From contig NW_026570302.1 in NCBI RefSeq assembly GCF_019649055.1, positions 372,001 through 436,000 on the forward strand: a DNA stretch of 64,000 nt, read 5' to 3'. Shown in pieces: positions 24,153 to 36,047 of this stretch (its first letter is position 1; each line of letters begins with the position of its first letter). The translations under genes were made by a program, and so were the position numbers. This stretch comes from Paramacrobiotus metropolitanus. Its lineage: Eukaryota; Tardigrada; Eutardigrada; Parachela; Macrobiotidae. The notes below the pieces were generated by a model. The model saw only the letters and a program-made list of their open reading frames with translations, was not told where the DNA came from and ran no database searches.

Positions 24153-26586
24153 ATGGTGCGGGCAAAATGCAATCGACGGTTTACCGCATTCGCCGGATTG
24201 TTCGCATTGGGCGTTCTTGTTATTACCGTCATACTTTTCCACCACAACAGCATTGATAATGCATCGAACGAACGCGTTGCAGCACCGCCACCGGATTCTC
24301 ATAAACTGATATTATTCTGGAATAAATACTTCAACTACGATCATCCCGATCTGCGCGTCAGTTTCGCGGGATGTGCTGTGCAAACGTGCACGACAACCAA
24401 CGACCGTTCGCGGTTAAGTGCCAGCAGCGCCGTCGTTATCCATGCCGGCAACGTCGAAATCCAGGATCTTCCGCCAACGCGACATCCCGCGCAGTACTTT
24501 GTCTTCTTCCACATGGAGAACCCCTTCCGCACCACGCCCAACTTCCGGCTACCGTTATGGCGCAACTACTTCAATCTGACGTGGACGTACCGGCGGGATT
24601 CGGATGTGCGCTCGGTCATCTATGTGAATTACTACGGAGGACGTAGTTTGTGGGAGGATGCCGCCGCGGAGCGGGGAAAGTTGGAGGAGAGGAAGAATGC
24701 CGCGGCGTCGTTGGTATCGCACTGCGCAGCGGAGAGCCAGCGCGATGATTATATTCGCAAGTTGGAGCGGTACTTTCCGGTGGATTCGCTGGGGAAGTGT
24801 GGGTCGAAGGGCGGAGAGTGGACGCGGGATGAATCGATCATTCGGCACTATAAATTCTATTTAGCCTTCGAGAACGGGTGAGTCTTCCGTGTAAAGGCAA
24901 TATCCACCGTATAGATACTATGTATACACCTGTGGAACGTTTCGTACCAAAGAAAAAAAGTGAATCGTTTTTTCGCTCCTTGTAGTCACAGTAGACATCT
25001 GTATACATGCTGTAGACACTCTGTAGACCTATCGGTAGTCACCTGGTTTCTTAGGATTATACAGCGTGTCTACAACGGTGTCTACAGGTTGTCTACGGAT
25101 GTCTACCGCTGAATACAGGCAGCCCTTCTTAGGTTCAGCTCGATACTCTGCCTGTATACACCGGTAGTCATCTCTAGACACCCCGTAGACTCCACTGTAG
25201 ACACTTTAGTCACCTGGTTTCTTAGGCTTTTTTGGATGTTTACAGGGTGTCTACAGGTTGTCTACAGGGTGTCTACCGGTGTATACAGGCAGGCTTTCTT
25301 AGGTTCACCTGGATGTTCTGCTGTATACATCTGTAGACGCACTGTAGACAGCCCGTAAACACCCCCTGTAGACATACTGTAGTCAGCTGGTTTCTTAGAT
25401 TTTCTTAGGATGTATACAGGCTGTCTACAGGATATCTACAGGATGTCTACAGATGTCTACCGCTGTATACAGGTAGCCCTTCTGAGCATCAGCTCGATAC
25501 TCTGCCTGTATACACCGGTAGTCACTTGTAGACAGCCCGTAGACACCACTGTAGACATACTGTAGTCACCTGGTTTCTTAGGTTTTCTTAGGATGTATAC
25601 AGGTTGTCTACAGGGAGTCTACAGGTTGTCTACGGATGACTACAGTGACTACAAGAAGGAAAAAAACGTTCCAGTTTTTTTCTTTGGTACGAAACGTTCC
25701 ATGTATATATGTATTTACTTGTACCAATACAACACGTTCAAGTCATTCAGAAATGATCCCGATTAGATTTTGTTGTCGAAGTTCATTTTTGGAATTCTCA
25801 ACGAAATTTCTTACGGCATACCGTATTTAGATGAAGAAAATTGTCGTCAGGTGGACGAGAAATTCATATGCGGCGCATACTCTCATTAATTTTATGCCAG
25901 TTCATGAGCTTGATTAGAAGAATGGTACGCGCATAATTTTTCTGCATTGTACTGGGTTTGTTCGTATTAATACCATAAACTGTAAAAAAACTGTGCTAGT
26001 AATTTAGGCAACGCATTTAAATCGACTTTTGCGCTTATAAATTTTGATCAGCTGCTGTTTCCCTGTTGTGATTTTGGCTTATGGTTAACGACTATTTTGT
26101 TGCAGGTACTGCAAAGATTACATAACCGAGAAACCCTTGCGTGCAGTGTTTTACGATACCGTTCCGGTTGTTATGGGCGCGGCTAATTACAGCGCCATTT
26201 TCCCACCAAAGTCTTTCATCAACACTGCAAATTTTGGATCGGCCCGCGAGCTGGGCGAATACCTGACGTATCTCTCCCAAAATGTGAGCGCGTACGAAGA
26301 GTATTTTGCCTGGAAGTACGATCCCAGATATCTGCACTTGCCGAAAGATTATCAGCCTCACCACAACGATGCATGCCAACTGTGCATTTTACTGCATCGA
26401 GCAGACGCGCCGATGAAGTCCTACGACGACATTTATGAGTGGTGGATGGAAAGGTCACAATGTGTTATACCGTTCATGGCGTACCAAGAATGGATGCCGC
26501 TGCCGACCTTTGTTATTTTTTATGGGTTTGCTGGGATTGCGCTTGTATTCTTTACTGCGTACTTAAAGCGTCGTTTTCGACGATGA
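24153..26586 (+). CDS. Alpha-1,3-fucosyltransferase B (GT10), two exons
   Basis: Exons 24153-24877 and 26106-26586 join in phase 2 at exactly the same place as in copy A, giving 401 residues. The proteins align over their whole length, including the N-terminal anchor (about residues 13-31), the GT10 signature (FYLAFENG, YCKDYITEK), the CQLC pair and the C-terminal hydrophobic stretch ending KRRFRR. The second exons are the same length (481 bp), so this is a tandem gene duplication. The divergent N-terminal stem (residues 32-50) suggests relaxed constraint there. The intron is filled by a transposon-like minisatellite element. Confidence 0.9.
24933..25701. mobile_element. Inverted-repeat element filled with a 170-180-bp tandem repeat
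   Basis: The ends are inverted copies about 55 bp long (TGGAACGTTTCGTACCAAAG from 24933, complement ending 25701, both continuing to CTTGTAGTCAC with some mismatches). Between them about four units of 171-183 bp follow one another, marked by CTGGTTTCTTAG at about 25042, 25213, 25387 and 25570. Each unit is itself made of CTGTAGAC-type and GTCTACAG-type motifs in opposed orientation, so the RNA or single strand could fold into long hairpins. It lies wholly inside the intron of fucosyltransferase B. No clear target duplication was found. Confidence 0.75.
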
Positions 26587-27495
26587 ATCTTGCATAATAT
26601 ACGGTAAATCTTGTATATGAATCTTGTATATAATTTTTCTAAAGCGAAACTATCAGAATATTAACAAAAAAATAAATTCACAGAAATGTGGGATCAGGTT
26701 GCTACCGATTTCTGCCTACCGAAACAAAAACCAGTAAAAAGTACCGGTATTTGCTAAGCACGGAATCGAAGATCCTAAGACAGTCTATGTTCTTTATTTC
26801 AGTTTACTGCTGAATAACGTTTCGCTAGGTTACATTAATAAATATTCGTTCTAATCAGTACGAGTATTAATTTAATGGTGTTTATCAAGCTTTCCGTACT
26901 TGGATTCTGTTTTAGATTCAGTTTTTTGCTTCTTTTTGGACAAATTTGTCAAAGAGTTTTTATATTAGCTAACAGATTGCTGTCATGCAGCTTCATAATG
27001 CCTAAAAGATCCCAATGTTTTCAGTTTAGTTATTAATTCGTCGTCGAACAAGTTTCTTCGATAAATTTCACAGCGTCCGGTGATAACCGGAACTGTGTCT
27101 GCCGCGCAGCCAGTAGCGCGCGGAAGATCCCCGCAAATACAGCCTCCATTTCCTGGATGACCTTGGCATCCTCCTCCTGTTGTTTTTTCGGAATTGCGCG
27201 GCTGCACTTTAAATGTACCAGGCGCGTTGCCGATGAACGTATAGTTATGGCCCAGCGGTGTTTTGTTTTGCAATGCGCCATACACGTCCTCGGCCTTTAA
27301 GACGAACAACCCGTTCGTCGTGTTCTCATCCAGATTGGCTCTCTACCGTGATAGCGTTCAGACGTATAATATTCAACACAAACACAAAACAGAAATACGC
27401 AGAATGAGAAGAATATAAGGGGAAAAATGAGTCTAGTCGAACCAGTCCCTTGTACTTCTGATGTCAGCCGGCTGGTGTTTTACGTTGTGGCTATA

Positions 27496-27838
27496 CATGG
27501 CGCTTATGTACCGCGCCTGATTTAACCGTATGTATTGCCGTAACGTCACACTCCAGGCGGGTGACGGCAGCAGTACAGGGAACCGGGCCGAGTAGACTTA
27601 TTTGTCCCCTATATAAGAGGGGATGTTAGTGGCTCACCTAGATAATCCCTGTGCTGGCTGCCGTCAGCCGGCTGATGCATGACGCTGTGGCTATAAGGGT
27701 ATAAGGGGGAGTATAAGGCTATAAGGGGCAAAAGTAAACGCGTTCCACCGTTCCCCTGTACCGCTGCCGGCACCCGCCTGGAGCATGACGTTACGGCAAT
27801 ACATATGGTTAAATCTGGCGCGGTACGTAAGCGCCATG
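27496..27838. repeat. Inverted repeat with arms of about 88 bp
   Basis: Arms at 27496-27583 and 27750-27838 are complementary at roughly 85-90% (ATGGCGCTTA..., ATTGCCGTAACGTCA..., CTCCAGGCGGGTG). The loop is about 165 bp. Outside, GCCGGCTG...GTGGCTATA occurs at 27467 and 27667 as a direct repeat, so the structure is composite. It sits in the last intron of the frameshifted gene. Confidence 0.75.
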
Positions 27839-28481
27839 TTCAACCACCTAGACACATTTAAACACCTAGACACATTTAAACTTTTTGGAATTTTCGGAAA
27901 GCCATAATCCCCAACCGGAGGTTACGCGCAAAAAGGTTTTCCCGCCAAAGTATGCCAATCACTTGGCTATCACACTGCCATGAGCTATTGCAGAAAAGAG
28001 CGTTTGAGTGCGTGAACGTTTTCGTGCATGCCCACAAATTTGGGTGGTATGAACTGGGTCACCTCTTTGACCTGTTTTTGAAAATGTCATAATAAATTAG
28101 GGACCAGAAACTCGAAATTATCCTATGGTCTTAACCTAGCTCACTACAGTAAGAGGTTGAACGGCTCACCACCTTCGTTTACTTCTCTAACAAGCGTAAT
28201 GCTTTTGGCGTTCTGTTTATACATAATCACAGATTCAGTAAAATTTCTGGTTGTCATATTTTAAAATTTTAAAAAAATAGTGAACCGTTTTGAGGTATTC
28301 GTGTTTTAGAAATGAGATATTTAGTCATTTAAGTATATTAGTCATTTTAGCCACACGGTCACACGAAGCCAACCAGTATACTGCTTCAAAATCTTGGTTT
28401 AAATTTGTGACAAGTTGACAGCTTAAGTTACGAGGCAATTTGGTTCGCGTAGCCTCTGAAATGCTGTTCACTATATAAGTG

Positions 28482-28532
28482 CTTCGTTATGCGGTAATTC
28501 GTCTCGGGTAATCGAATTACCGCATAACGAAG
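28482..28532. repeat. Perfect 20-bp inverted repeat, 11-bp spacer
   Basis: The arms CTTCGTTATGCGGTAATTCG (28482-28501) and its exact complement (28513-28532) flank an 11-base spacer. A strong cruciform or RNA hairpin is possible. It lies in an intron of the frameshifted gene. Confidence 0.9.
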
Positions 28533-29198
28533 AACAAAAGATTAGTGTGGGAAAAAATGACCCAGGGCGTATGCGCTATTTTCGAAAAATTTAACGTCAA
28601 ATGCGTTTCGATTTTACACCTGCTTCCCGGTTACAGGATCGCACTCCACTCTTTTGCTATCCTCTTCTACCAGTCGCTTAGCCCTGCAACCAGAAACGCT
28701 TAGATTAAGTATTTAAGTTCAACATCGGATCTACGGTACTACAACTGGTAATGGATGCGGTCGGTCAAATGTTTGTTGTGTTCATACTCTTGTGGATCAA
28801 GCAGCTGATTGTGGATCCCCTGCAGTCGGCGGGCACACTTGCCGGCATTCCCACTGGTGTCGACAACAACGACGTTTACATCGTTTTTTATATCCCGATC
28901 GCCAATCTGAAAGCCACCGAAGCGCCATGTTACATGTTTACATTTGTACGAGTACAATTCCTAAGAAATTCTCGAGTTTTCAAGAAATAAATCGATTGTT
29001 TGGTTTTCTCGATATTCGATAAAAGCCAGCGTTCTAATGAGACAGTTTTACAATAATCAGCAAAAGCGGTAGATCTAAGATAAGTCATGTGTCCTTTTGA
29101 TTAACCTGGGTTAACAATTATTATGTACATAAATGGCTGCTTTAAATCTTCTACACTCAAATACTACTTAAAAACACGTTCTGTCCTTCTATTTTATT

Positions 29199-30485
29199 TT
29201 TAAGGGTGTGGCTATTCCCACCACTTCACACCACCTTTTGGCTATTCTCACAACCTTTCACCGCCTTTTGGCTGTTCGCACCACCTTTTTGAAAATATTT
29301 TTTACATCACCTTTTGACTGTTCCCACCTCCTTTGTACACCTCTTTTGGTTATTCTCACCTCTTTATAGTACTTTTCATACCATGAGTTGTGTATATCTG
29401 AAAGACTCAATCTACAGATTTAAATCAGCTTTGCCGTTAGCGGCACTTTTTCCTTACGATTAGTTGCACCGGCCGGAAACTTACCCTAGTACTTATTGAT
29501 ACCGGCAAATATTACCGGTTTCTAGAGGCCGATAGGTTGCTACTTCAGATAGACCGTTTTTGTTTTGTTTTTCTTGCAAAAACCTGAGATAATCCTTTTA
29601 TCGTATTTAGCGGAGAAAGAGAGAATTTGATACCCTGCCGGTAAAAAAATCTTCCGCTAAAGCGAAGAAGTTCTGCGAGAGAACTCCGTGAACATCTTTC
29701 TACATAGGTGATTAGGGACGCACTAGGGGAATATTGCGTACAGCGCCTGCTCGTACAAGCTCGGGCTATTGCACTCGTATACAACGGCTATGCAGTGCAG
29801 CATTAATACACACTCACTGAGCGCACACATTGAGCGTTGAGCACACAGCCACATGTGGTCGTAGGTAGTAGGTACTATACAAAAGTGTAGTCTACATGTT
29901 TGAATGAGAAGATTACTGGAACCATAACGCATATTGCTGAATCGAGTCTCGTTTTTAGGTGCGTCTGCGGAGCTCCGCACACTGCGCACAGCCTTTCTCT
30001 ACTTCCAACGTGGCGCCCTCCGGATCAGAGAATAAAAAAATCAGAAACGAAATGAAAAAGCAGCACTAGTAATCTAAACTGCCATCAAAATAAAACAAAG
30101 TTTTGATTGCATATTAGCGGGCCATTTCGCAGGGAATGTTCGGCTTTTACTGCTTTTCAAATGCTATGCTGTTTGACCATTAATTCCATGATTGGGTAGC
30201 CTTGCACCAATCGGCACATTTGTTATCGTTAAGCCTAGTGGTTTCGCACAAATGTGGTTGGGTGAAACCGGCCACTCACAGAACGGATAGAGGCTCGACA
30301 GGCCAATGCGAGAGCGGACATACTAACGTGCTCCGTTGATATGTGGAGTCATATCAACGCAACACGCTATGATCTCACTTTTTCCGGGAGGGATACCCCG
30401 CACATTTAATTCTCGCGAAATTAATTCTCGCGGTGAAAGGTGGTGATAATAACCAGAAGAGGTGCCAGGGTGGTGGGAACAGGCA
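29199..30485. repeat. CACC-rich degenerate repeat with an inverted partner
   Basis: At 29199-29375 a unit like CACCACCTTTTGGCTATTCT recurs imperfectly about six times. At 30404-30485 related sequence runs in the opposite orientation (GGTGGTGATAATAACCAGA, GGGTGGTGGGAACAGG). The two could be the ends of an old inverted-repeat element within the intron, but I could not define its edges. Confidence 0.4.
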
Positions 30486-30937
30486 TTTCCTATTTTTAAG
30501 CAAAATAACTGTTAGAATGCCAAGTACACTGTATAGAAGTACTGTATACTTGTAATTACGGTATTGCTGCACAGGAAAATTGCGGTTGCTTTTTGATATT
30601 TTGCCAAAATTCAAAAGCTGCGATACCCGAAATTTAACCAATCAGATTAAATTTTAACGAATAAAGTACAGTATTTAATGTAATTTTTGTTAATGTATTT
30701 GCATTTTACGAGTAAATTACAGTATCGGCATTTAACTTATATCATCATCATAAGCACGTTCTTTACCTGGATTGATTTGTTGATAAGGGGCTGCATCGCA
30801 CCCAGAAATGCTCCATATAGCTCTTCGGGGGTGACCCCCATCGCTATGGCATATTTACTCATCAAGTCCCTGGTTTCCTCGTTAAACAGTTTAGTAACAT
30901 CCATCTTGTTTTGGGATGAAAGGAATGGACGATACAC

Positions 30938-31599
30938 CTACAAAGCGTCAACACAAGCGAATAACCTGAATGCCAGCCACACAATAATTATTTTTTTTAA
31001 TGATAATTATATGGCACTGTACTTGTAATATTGAGCACTTCGATTTTGGATTACTTTACACTTTAAGTAACACATAATAAAACAAATGTGGAACAACCAG
31101 GGCGCATGTTACAGTATAATAATATTACCGTGCAACTTATGGTTAAGTAGGTACGTAATTGACTACGTAATCGGCACGTAATTGACTACGTACGTAATCG
31201 GCACAGAGTAAGACTTACCACTACGTATAGTCGGCACAGAGTAAGTGGTTAGTGTAAGTATGTGAACACCGTACACGATCTACTTATCGTAGTTGTGAAT
31301 TTTCGAAGACGGTTCAAACTCGAGTCCAAACTCAAGTTCAAGTTAAAAAAGTAGTAGAGGCCACGGCTGGGCCCGTCTGAACGTAAACTTGAACTTGCAA
31401 AAGTCAATTTAAGTTCAAGTTGGACACCTATGGCACAGTTCGTACACGACCATTTTCCGGATCACATTATCGGTTCGTAGTGCAGTAGTCACTTTCAGAC
31501 TGCGTAGTCGGGTGTAGTCTCTATCGTCAGAACTTTTGTAACCTTGACAGCATGCGCACCTGAATGACACTACAAGACAGCTTGCTCCACTGAATTTGC
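30938..31599. other. Low-complexity flank left of the first minisatellite
   Basis: No gene. Contains short repeats of ACGTAATTGACTACGTA (31150-31200) and a CAAGTTCAAGTT-rich stretch (31310-31425) that resembles, in opposite orientation, the sequence at 41.07-41.22 kb. From 31430 it reads TATGGCACAGTTCGTACACG, which is also found inverted at about 40155-40176 beside the second minisatellite. Confidence 0.5.
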
Positions 31600-32790
31600 G
31601 GTAGTTCACTGCAGTTAATGTAGTCAAAGTAGTCCACTGCAGTTTCCGTAGTCCCTGTAGTCTCCGTAGTTTCATGTAGTCTCACGTAATCTCCGTAGTC
31701 TCCGTAGTCCCATGTAGTCTCAGTAGTCCCGTGTAGTCTCCGTAGCCGCACGTAGTCCCCATAGTCCCGTGTAGTCTCCGTAGTCCCGTGTAGTCTCCGT
31801 AGTCCCGTGTAGTCTCCGTAGTCCCGTGTAGTCTCCGTAGTCCACTGTAGTCTCCGTAGTCTCATGTAGTCTCCGTAGTCTCATGCAGTCTCCGTAGTCT
31901 CATGTAGTCTCATAGTCTTATGTAGTCTCCGTAGTCCACTGTAGTCTCATGTAGTCTCCGCAGTCTCATGTAGTCTCCGTAGTCTTATGTACTTTCCGTA
32001 GTCTTATGTAGTCTCTGTATCCACTAGTCTCCGTAGTCCACTGTAGTCTTCCGTAGTCTCATGTAGTCTCCATAGTCTCATGTAGTCTCATAGTCCATGT
32101 AGTCTCCGTAGTCCACTGTAGTCTCATGTAGTCTCCGTAGTCTCATGTAGTCTCCGTAGTCTTATGTACTCTTCGTAGTCCCGTGTAGTCTCCGTAGTCC
32201 CGTGTAGTCTCCGTAGTCCCGTGTAGTCTCCGTAGTCCACTGTAGTCTCCGTAGTCTCATGTAGTCTCCGTAGTCTCATGCAGTCTCCGTAGTCTCATGT
32301 AGTCTCATAGTCTTATGTAGTCTCCGTAGTCCACTGTAGTCTCATGTAGTCTCCGCAGTCTCATGTAGTCTCCGTAGTCTTATGTACTTTCCGTAGTCTT
32401 ATGTAGTCTCCGTAATCCACTGTAGTCTCCGTAGTCTCCGTAGTCCACTGTAGTCTTCCGTAGTCTCATGTAGTCTCCATAGTCTCATGTAGTCTCATAG
32501 TCTTATGTAGTCTCCGTAGTCCACTGTAGTCTCATGTAGTCTCCGTAGTCTCATGTAGTCTCCGTAGTCTTATGTACTCTTCGTAGTCTTATGTAGTCTC
32601 CGTAGTCCACTGTAGTCTCCGTAGTCCACTGTAGTCTTCCGCAGTCTTCCGTAGTCTCCGTAGTCTTATGTAGTCTCCGTAGTCACATGTAGTCTCATTA
32701 ATCTCACGTAGTATCCGTAGTCTTATGTGGTATCCGTAGTCTCATGTAGTCTCCGTAGTCCCACATTGTTTCTGTAAAGTCCACTGTAGT
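31600..32790. repeat. Minisatellite array 1 (GTAGTCTCC units)
   Basis: About 1.2 kb of 9-10-bp units on the plan GTAGTCTCC, GTAGTCTCAT, GTAGTCCACT. A higher-order repeat of about 395 bp is visible: variant units such as CATGCAGTC and TACTTTCC recur with that offset (31882 and 32277; 31991 and 32386). It carries no splice or start context and I do not regard the open frames in it as genes. Confidence 0.9.
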
Positions 32791-35576
32791 CTCCTTAGTC
32801 AAGATGTGCGGCGATGTACGAATGCGTCGTGAATGTGCGATTATTATTGTGCCCGTAGTAAATGGACGATGAATGTCCCTGGTGTTGCCACGCTGCCTTT
32901 TTGGACTAACGAACACACCTTGGTTTAACATCTCTCCGTGTAACGATGAAAAATCTAACAAAACTAATAAAGTGATCATGAGCATTAGAGGTCAGCCACT
33001 TACCGTTACCGTAAGAAACCTCAGAAGCAAAGGGCGGTTGTACGAAGCCCACCGTCACGAGCGCGAAGACCAATAAATCTAAGAAATCTAAGATTATCCT
33101 CAGAAACATAAGCTAAGAACATCCTCACAAGCCTAAGAATAACTTCCGAAAACCTAAGTATAAAACCTAAAAAACTAAAGATTAACATAAGAAACCTAAG
33201 AGTGAAAAAAGCGTCCTAGAAAAACACGAAAGGCAAGCCCGAGAAATTCTTAGAAACCTGAAAAACCTAAGAAACCTAAGAAAACCTAGAAATACTTCCA
33301 AAACTAGTAAACTTAAGAAATCAAAGATGGCCGAGATATGCTGTTGCCGAAACAAGTGTCGGCAGAAGTAAACCTCGTACAAATTTTACGTTGGCCGAAA
33401 TGATTATGTGCGGCCGAAATGTAACGCAGCCGAAACGATCGGACGCGGCGTTGGCCGAAGCCATCTAACGGCAGAAGCGCAATATACCGAAAAGCGTCAT
33501 CTATTGCACTGCCTAACCACTGCAGATGTTTGTTTAATAGGACTGATACAGTGATACTGATAGTATATAAATAGTAGAATGTTCGGATACCGTCGTACGA
33601 GGAACATGGTAATTGTTAAATTATGGTTAGTTATCCACTTTGCCACGATCTGTCTGTCCCTGCATGTATGCGCACTTCTTTTCGTCACTGCACTTTTACA
33701 TACGTATACACTGCAGATGATATACGCAGGTAGGTAAAAAAATTTAAGCGGGAAAGATAATCTACAAGTTAGCAAGTGACCTTTTATAAAAACTCTCATT
33801 AGCACTGTTAGGTAAGAAAATCACATCTGGTAAATCATACAATCGTGCGTATATGCATATAGTGGCAATAACCGCCGGACGGACAGCAAATTTATCATCA
33901 TCTTTGAACAAGTTTAAAAACAAATACAAAAAGTAGTTACAAGCATGCAGTATTTGTCTCTAACCAAATTTCTTCTACTGTTATTTCTCAAACATCCTTC
34001 AAGGTTCGGCAAGCAAACAGTCAACTACAATAAACAAGAATAACTGGGCCGGTAAACAAGCTAACAAAATATGGAAGAAACACAATGCCAAAACAACATA
34101 CATGCCTTCAGTTCAACACTACCGCAGTTAAATTTCAGCGTGAAAGTTTGCGATTGCAACCAGCTTATCATTTCTGAATTTAATGGCGTCTTCAAGATGA
34201 TTTGCGAACCTAGTTATGAACTGCGGTTGACGCCGCTTAACGGTTATCTGTTTTCGCAAAATTTTTCATATGCCAATTTTCCTAAAATCAACACGCAGCG
34301 GCTGCTGTGCTGTGTGTGAAGAATAGTTTGTGATATAGCCGCTTCTGCCGTAAGAATGCGCAACACTGTACTCTAGAGGCTACAGTCGCTACACTCTAGA
34401 TCGTCTAATCCCTAGAGTACAGTCCTGGAATGCGTTAATCAAAGCGGTTTCTGTGTGTCTCCGCGTGTTGGAATCTTTCGTCCTGGTTAGCTGGGCCAGT
34501 CTACATTCAGAAATTGCGACTCTTTCCAAGAAAAGTTTCAATGGTATCGGACTAGATTACACTTGAGTGTTGCCGCAGTGCCGTCGTAAGATACCTCTTT
34601 TGTCTCTTTAGCGTTGCTCAGGTATTCTCAAGAACTCATCCGCGCGTTCTGCGCAAGCTGCCAACGGAACAAAACACATACCTGCATGCGGCCCGATAAC
34701 GATGCTTATATTGATAACGGAGCTCCCGAATCTGTGCAAGATACCTTTTCCTTGCAAAATGTTTTTTAATCTGCACAGTAAATGAAATTGAAAAGTTACG
34801 AAACTTCCACCGGCTTTTTGACTCTAGAATTTTCGTCGACGACTTGATCTCTAGGAATCCTGCCGGCAAGACATTCCACTGGCGTTCTAGCATTGGCCTT
34901 TTCACGTTGAAACGAATAAAATTTAGCATTATTCAAACATGAAGATGAACTATCAGACCGACTTATATACTTCAGGTTGAAAACCAGAAAACAGCGTAAG
35001 TTGGTTTTACAACCGGTGCCAACATACTAGTACGTCAGTTCTCTAACCTACGTTTTGCATCCCAACAATTTAGTTGCTGACCGACCACAACCTGCTGACC
35101 CTCAGATCGGTTTTCGACAATTTTTCTGCCCGAAGCTCTGTTGACAAGAACGAGGACTCAATTGTGGCAGGACTTCAGGCCCGTGCTTTAAACTTTAAAT
35201 GTAACTTAAAATGTGCTTAATTTTATTCTAATTTGTCTACTGCCGGGCTGTACAAGTTTTCGTATCTACCCGTTGCGAATACGGGACGTACCTAAGCGTA
35301 CATCCGTCCCGAATCTTTTCATGGGTATCCTGGTACGCGAATAAAAAACCACGATACCGTTTCGCGTGCCTGATGTTCCGGGACGGTTGTGTACTATGCG
35401 GGAGCTAGTTTTGCTACAAAAATGAGGTCTTCCTTAAGACGGTTTAGTTATACGTTAGCTGCACGTCGAGACGGGGCGACGTTGTGCTATTCGAAGTGAC
35501 GGTCGTCGAAATGATGATCACTGTTACAGCCATCCCTAACGGCTAACACCATTGCTTATTAAGCCAACGAAATTCT
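32791..35576. other. Intergenic, with CCTAAGAAA-rich simple repeat
   Basis: From 33080 to 33330 the motif CCTAAGAAA and variants recur many times. At about 34367-34435 ACTGTACTCTAG and its complement form a 12-bp inverted pair. Two open frames with ATG (34071-34319 +, 34636-34929 -) are not convincing enough to call; see the rejected list. Confidence 0.4.
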
Positions 35577-36047
35577 ATGAAAACTTTCTGGCAGCATAAC
35601 ACAGTCCTAGCCTACCGGATGGATATTAGGATCTATTCTCTAAGCTCCGTATTTCGCTGGATCACTGTTCGCGGTACCATTTATTTCAGCTTTCATTCAA
35701 TTGTTTCTGGCCTGCAAGGTCAGCGCTCCTCAAAACTAGTGCGATGGAAGCCAACGTGCCACGTGTACAACCGTTGTTTAAAGCAAACGCTGGCAGATGC
35801 CGGAATCGACGGCAGTAAGTTATCCACGCATTCCTTCCGGCGAGGTGGTGCCACAGCAGCAGCCAAATTCGTAGCATCGGCAGCGGTAATTAAAGCGCAA
35901 GGCAACTGGCGCAGCAGGTGTTATGAGAAATATGTCAGTTTGGATAATCGCAGACGAGAGGAATTCGCGCAATGTATGGCAGCAGTCGGATCGCAAGAGC
36001 GATTTGGGGTTTGGAGACGTACCTGCCCTGTGCAGGCGTTCTTTTGA
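35577..36047 (+). pseudogene. Tyrosine recombinase fragment (DIRS/Ngaro-like)
   Basis: The C-terminal half of a tyrosine recombinase is readable from about residue 45. It shows LSTHSFRRGGATAAAKF, holding the His-x-x-Arg pair, then QGNWRSRCYEKYVSLD with the candidate nucleophile Tyr. The N-terminal region with the first catalytic Arg is absent and the upstream reading is not protein-like, so I call it a remnant. Such recombinases are encoded by DIRS/Ngaro retrotransposons and by Crypton transposons. An RNase H remnant of DIRS type lies at 52.6 kb in the opposite orientation. Confidence 0.75.

Larger units (their letters stand above)
26983..30937 (-). pseudogene. Frameshifted copy of an unknown four-plus-exon gene
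   Basis: This is the paralogue of the gene at 56.8-58.9 kb. Matching exons are visible at 30937-30767 (KYAIAMGVTPEELYGAFLG), about 28905-28768 (NVVVVDTSGNAGKCARRLQ, DPQ), about 28694-28630 (AKRLVEEDSKRVECDPVTGK) and about 27346-26983 (ANLDENTTNGLFVLKAEDV), with the same splice phases. In the last exon the frame shifts by one base near 27.19 kb: the upstream part reads into SEKTTGGG, while the conserved remainder (DAKVIQEMEAVFAGIFRALL) is in another frame. I recognise no domain. Either it is a pseudogene or its C-terminus has changed; a sequencing error is possible. Confidence 0.65.

Noticed and set aside
31600-32790. Regular repeat that might suggest a CRISPR array
   Set aside because: There are no constant-length unique spacers, units are 9-10 bp, and the sequence is eukaryotic.
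34071-34319. Plus-strand 82-codon frame starting MEETQCQNN
   Set aside because: No domain, no splice partner and no paralogue in the window.
34636-34929. Minus-strand frame of 97 codons with a TATATAAG box about 30 bp upstream and a possible donor
   Set aside because: The promoter spacing is attractive, but there is no partner exon, no recognised domain, and a short upstream ATG frame intervenes.
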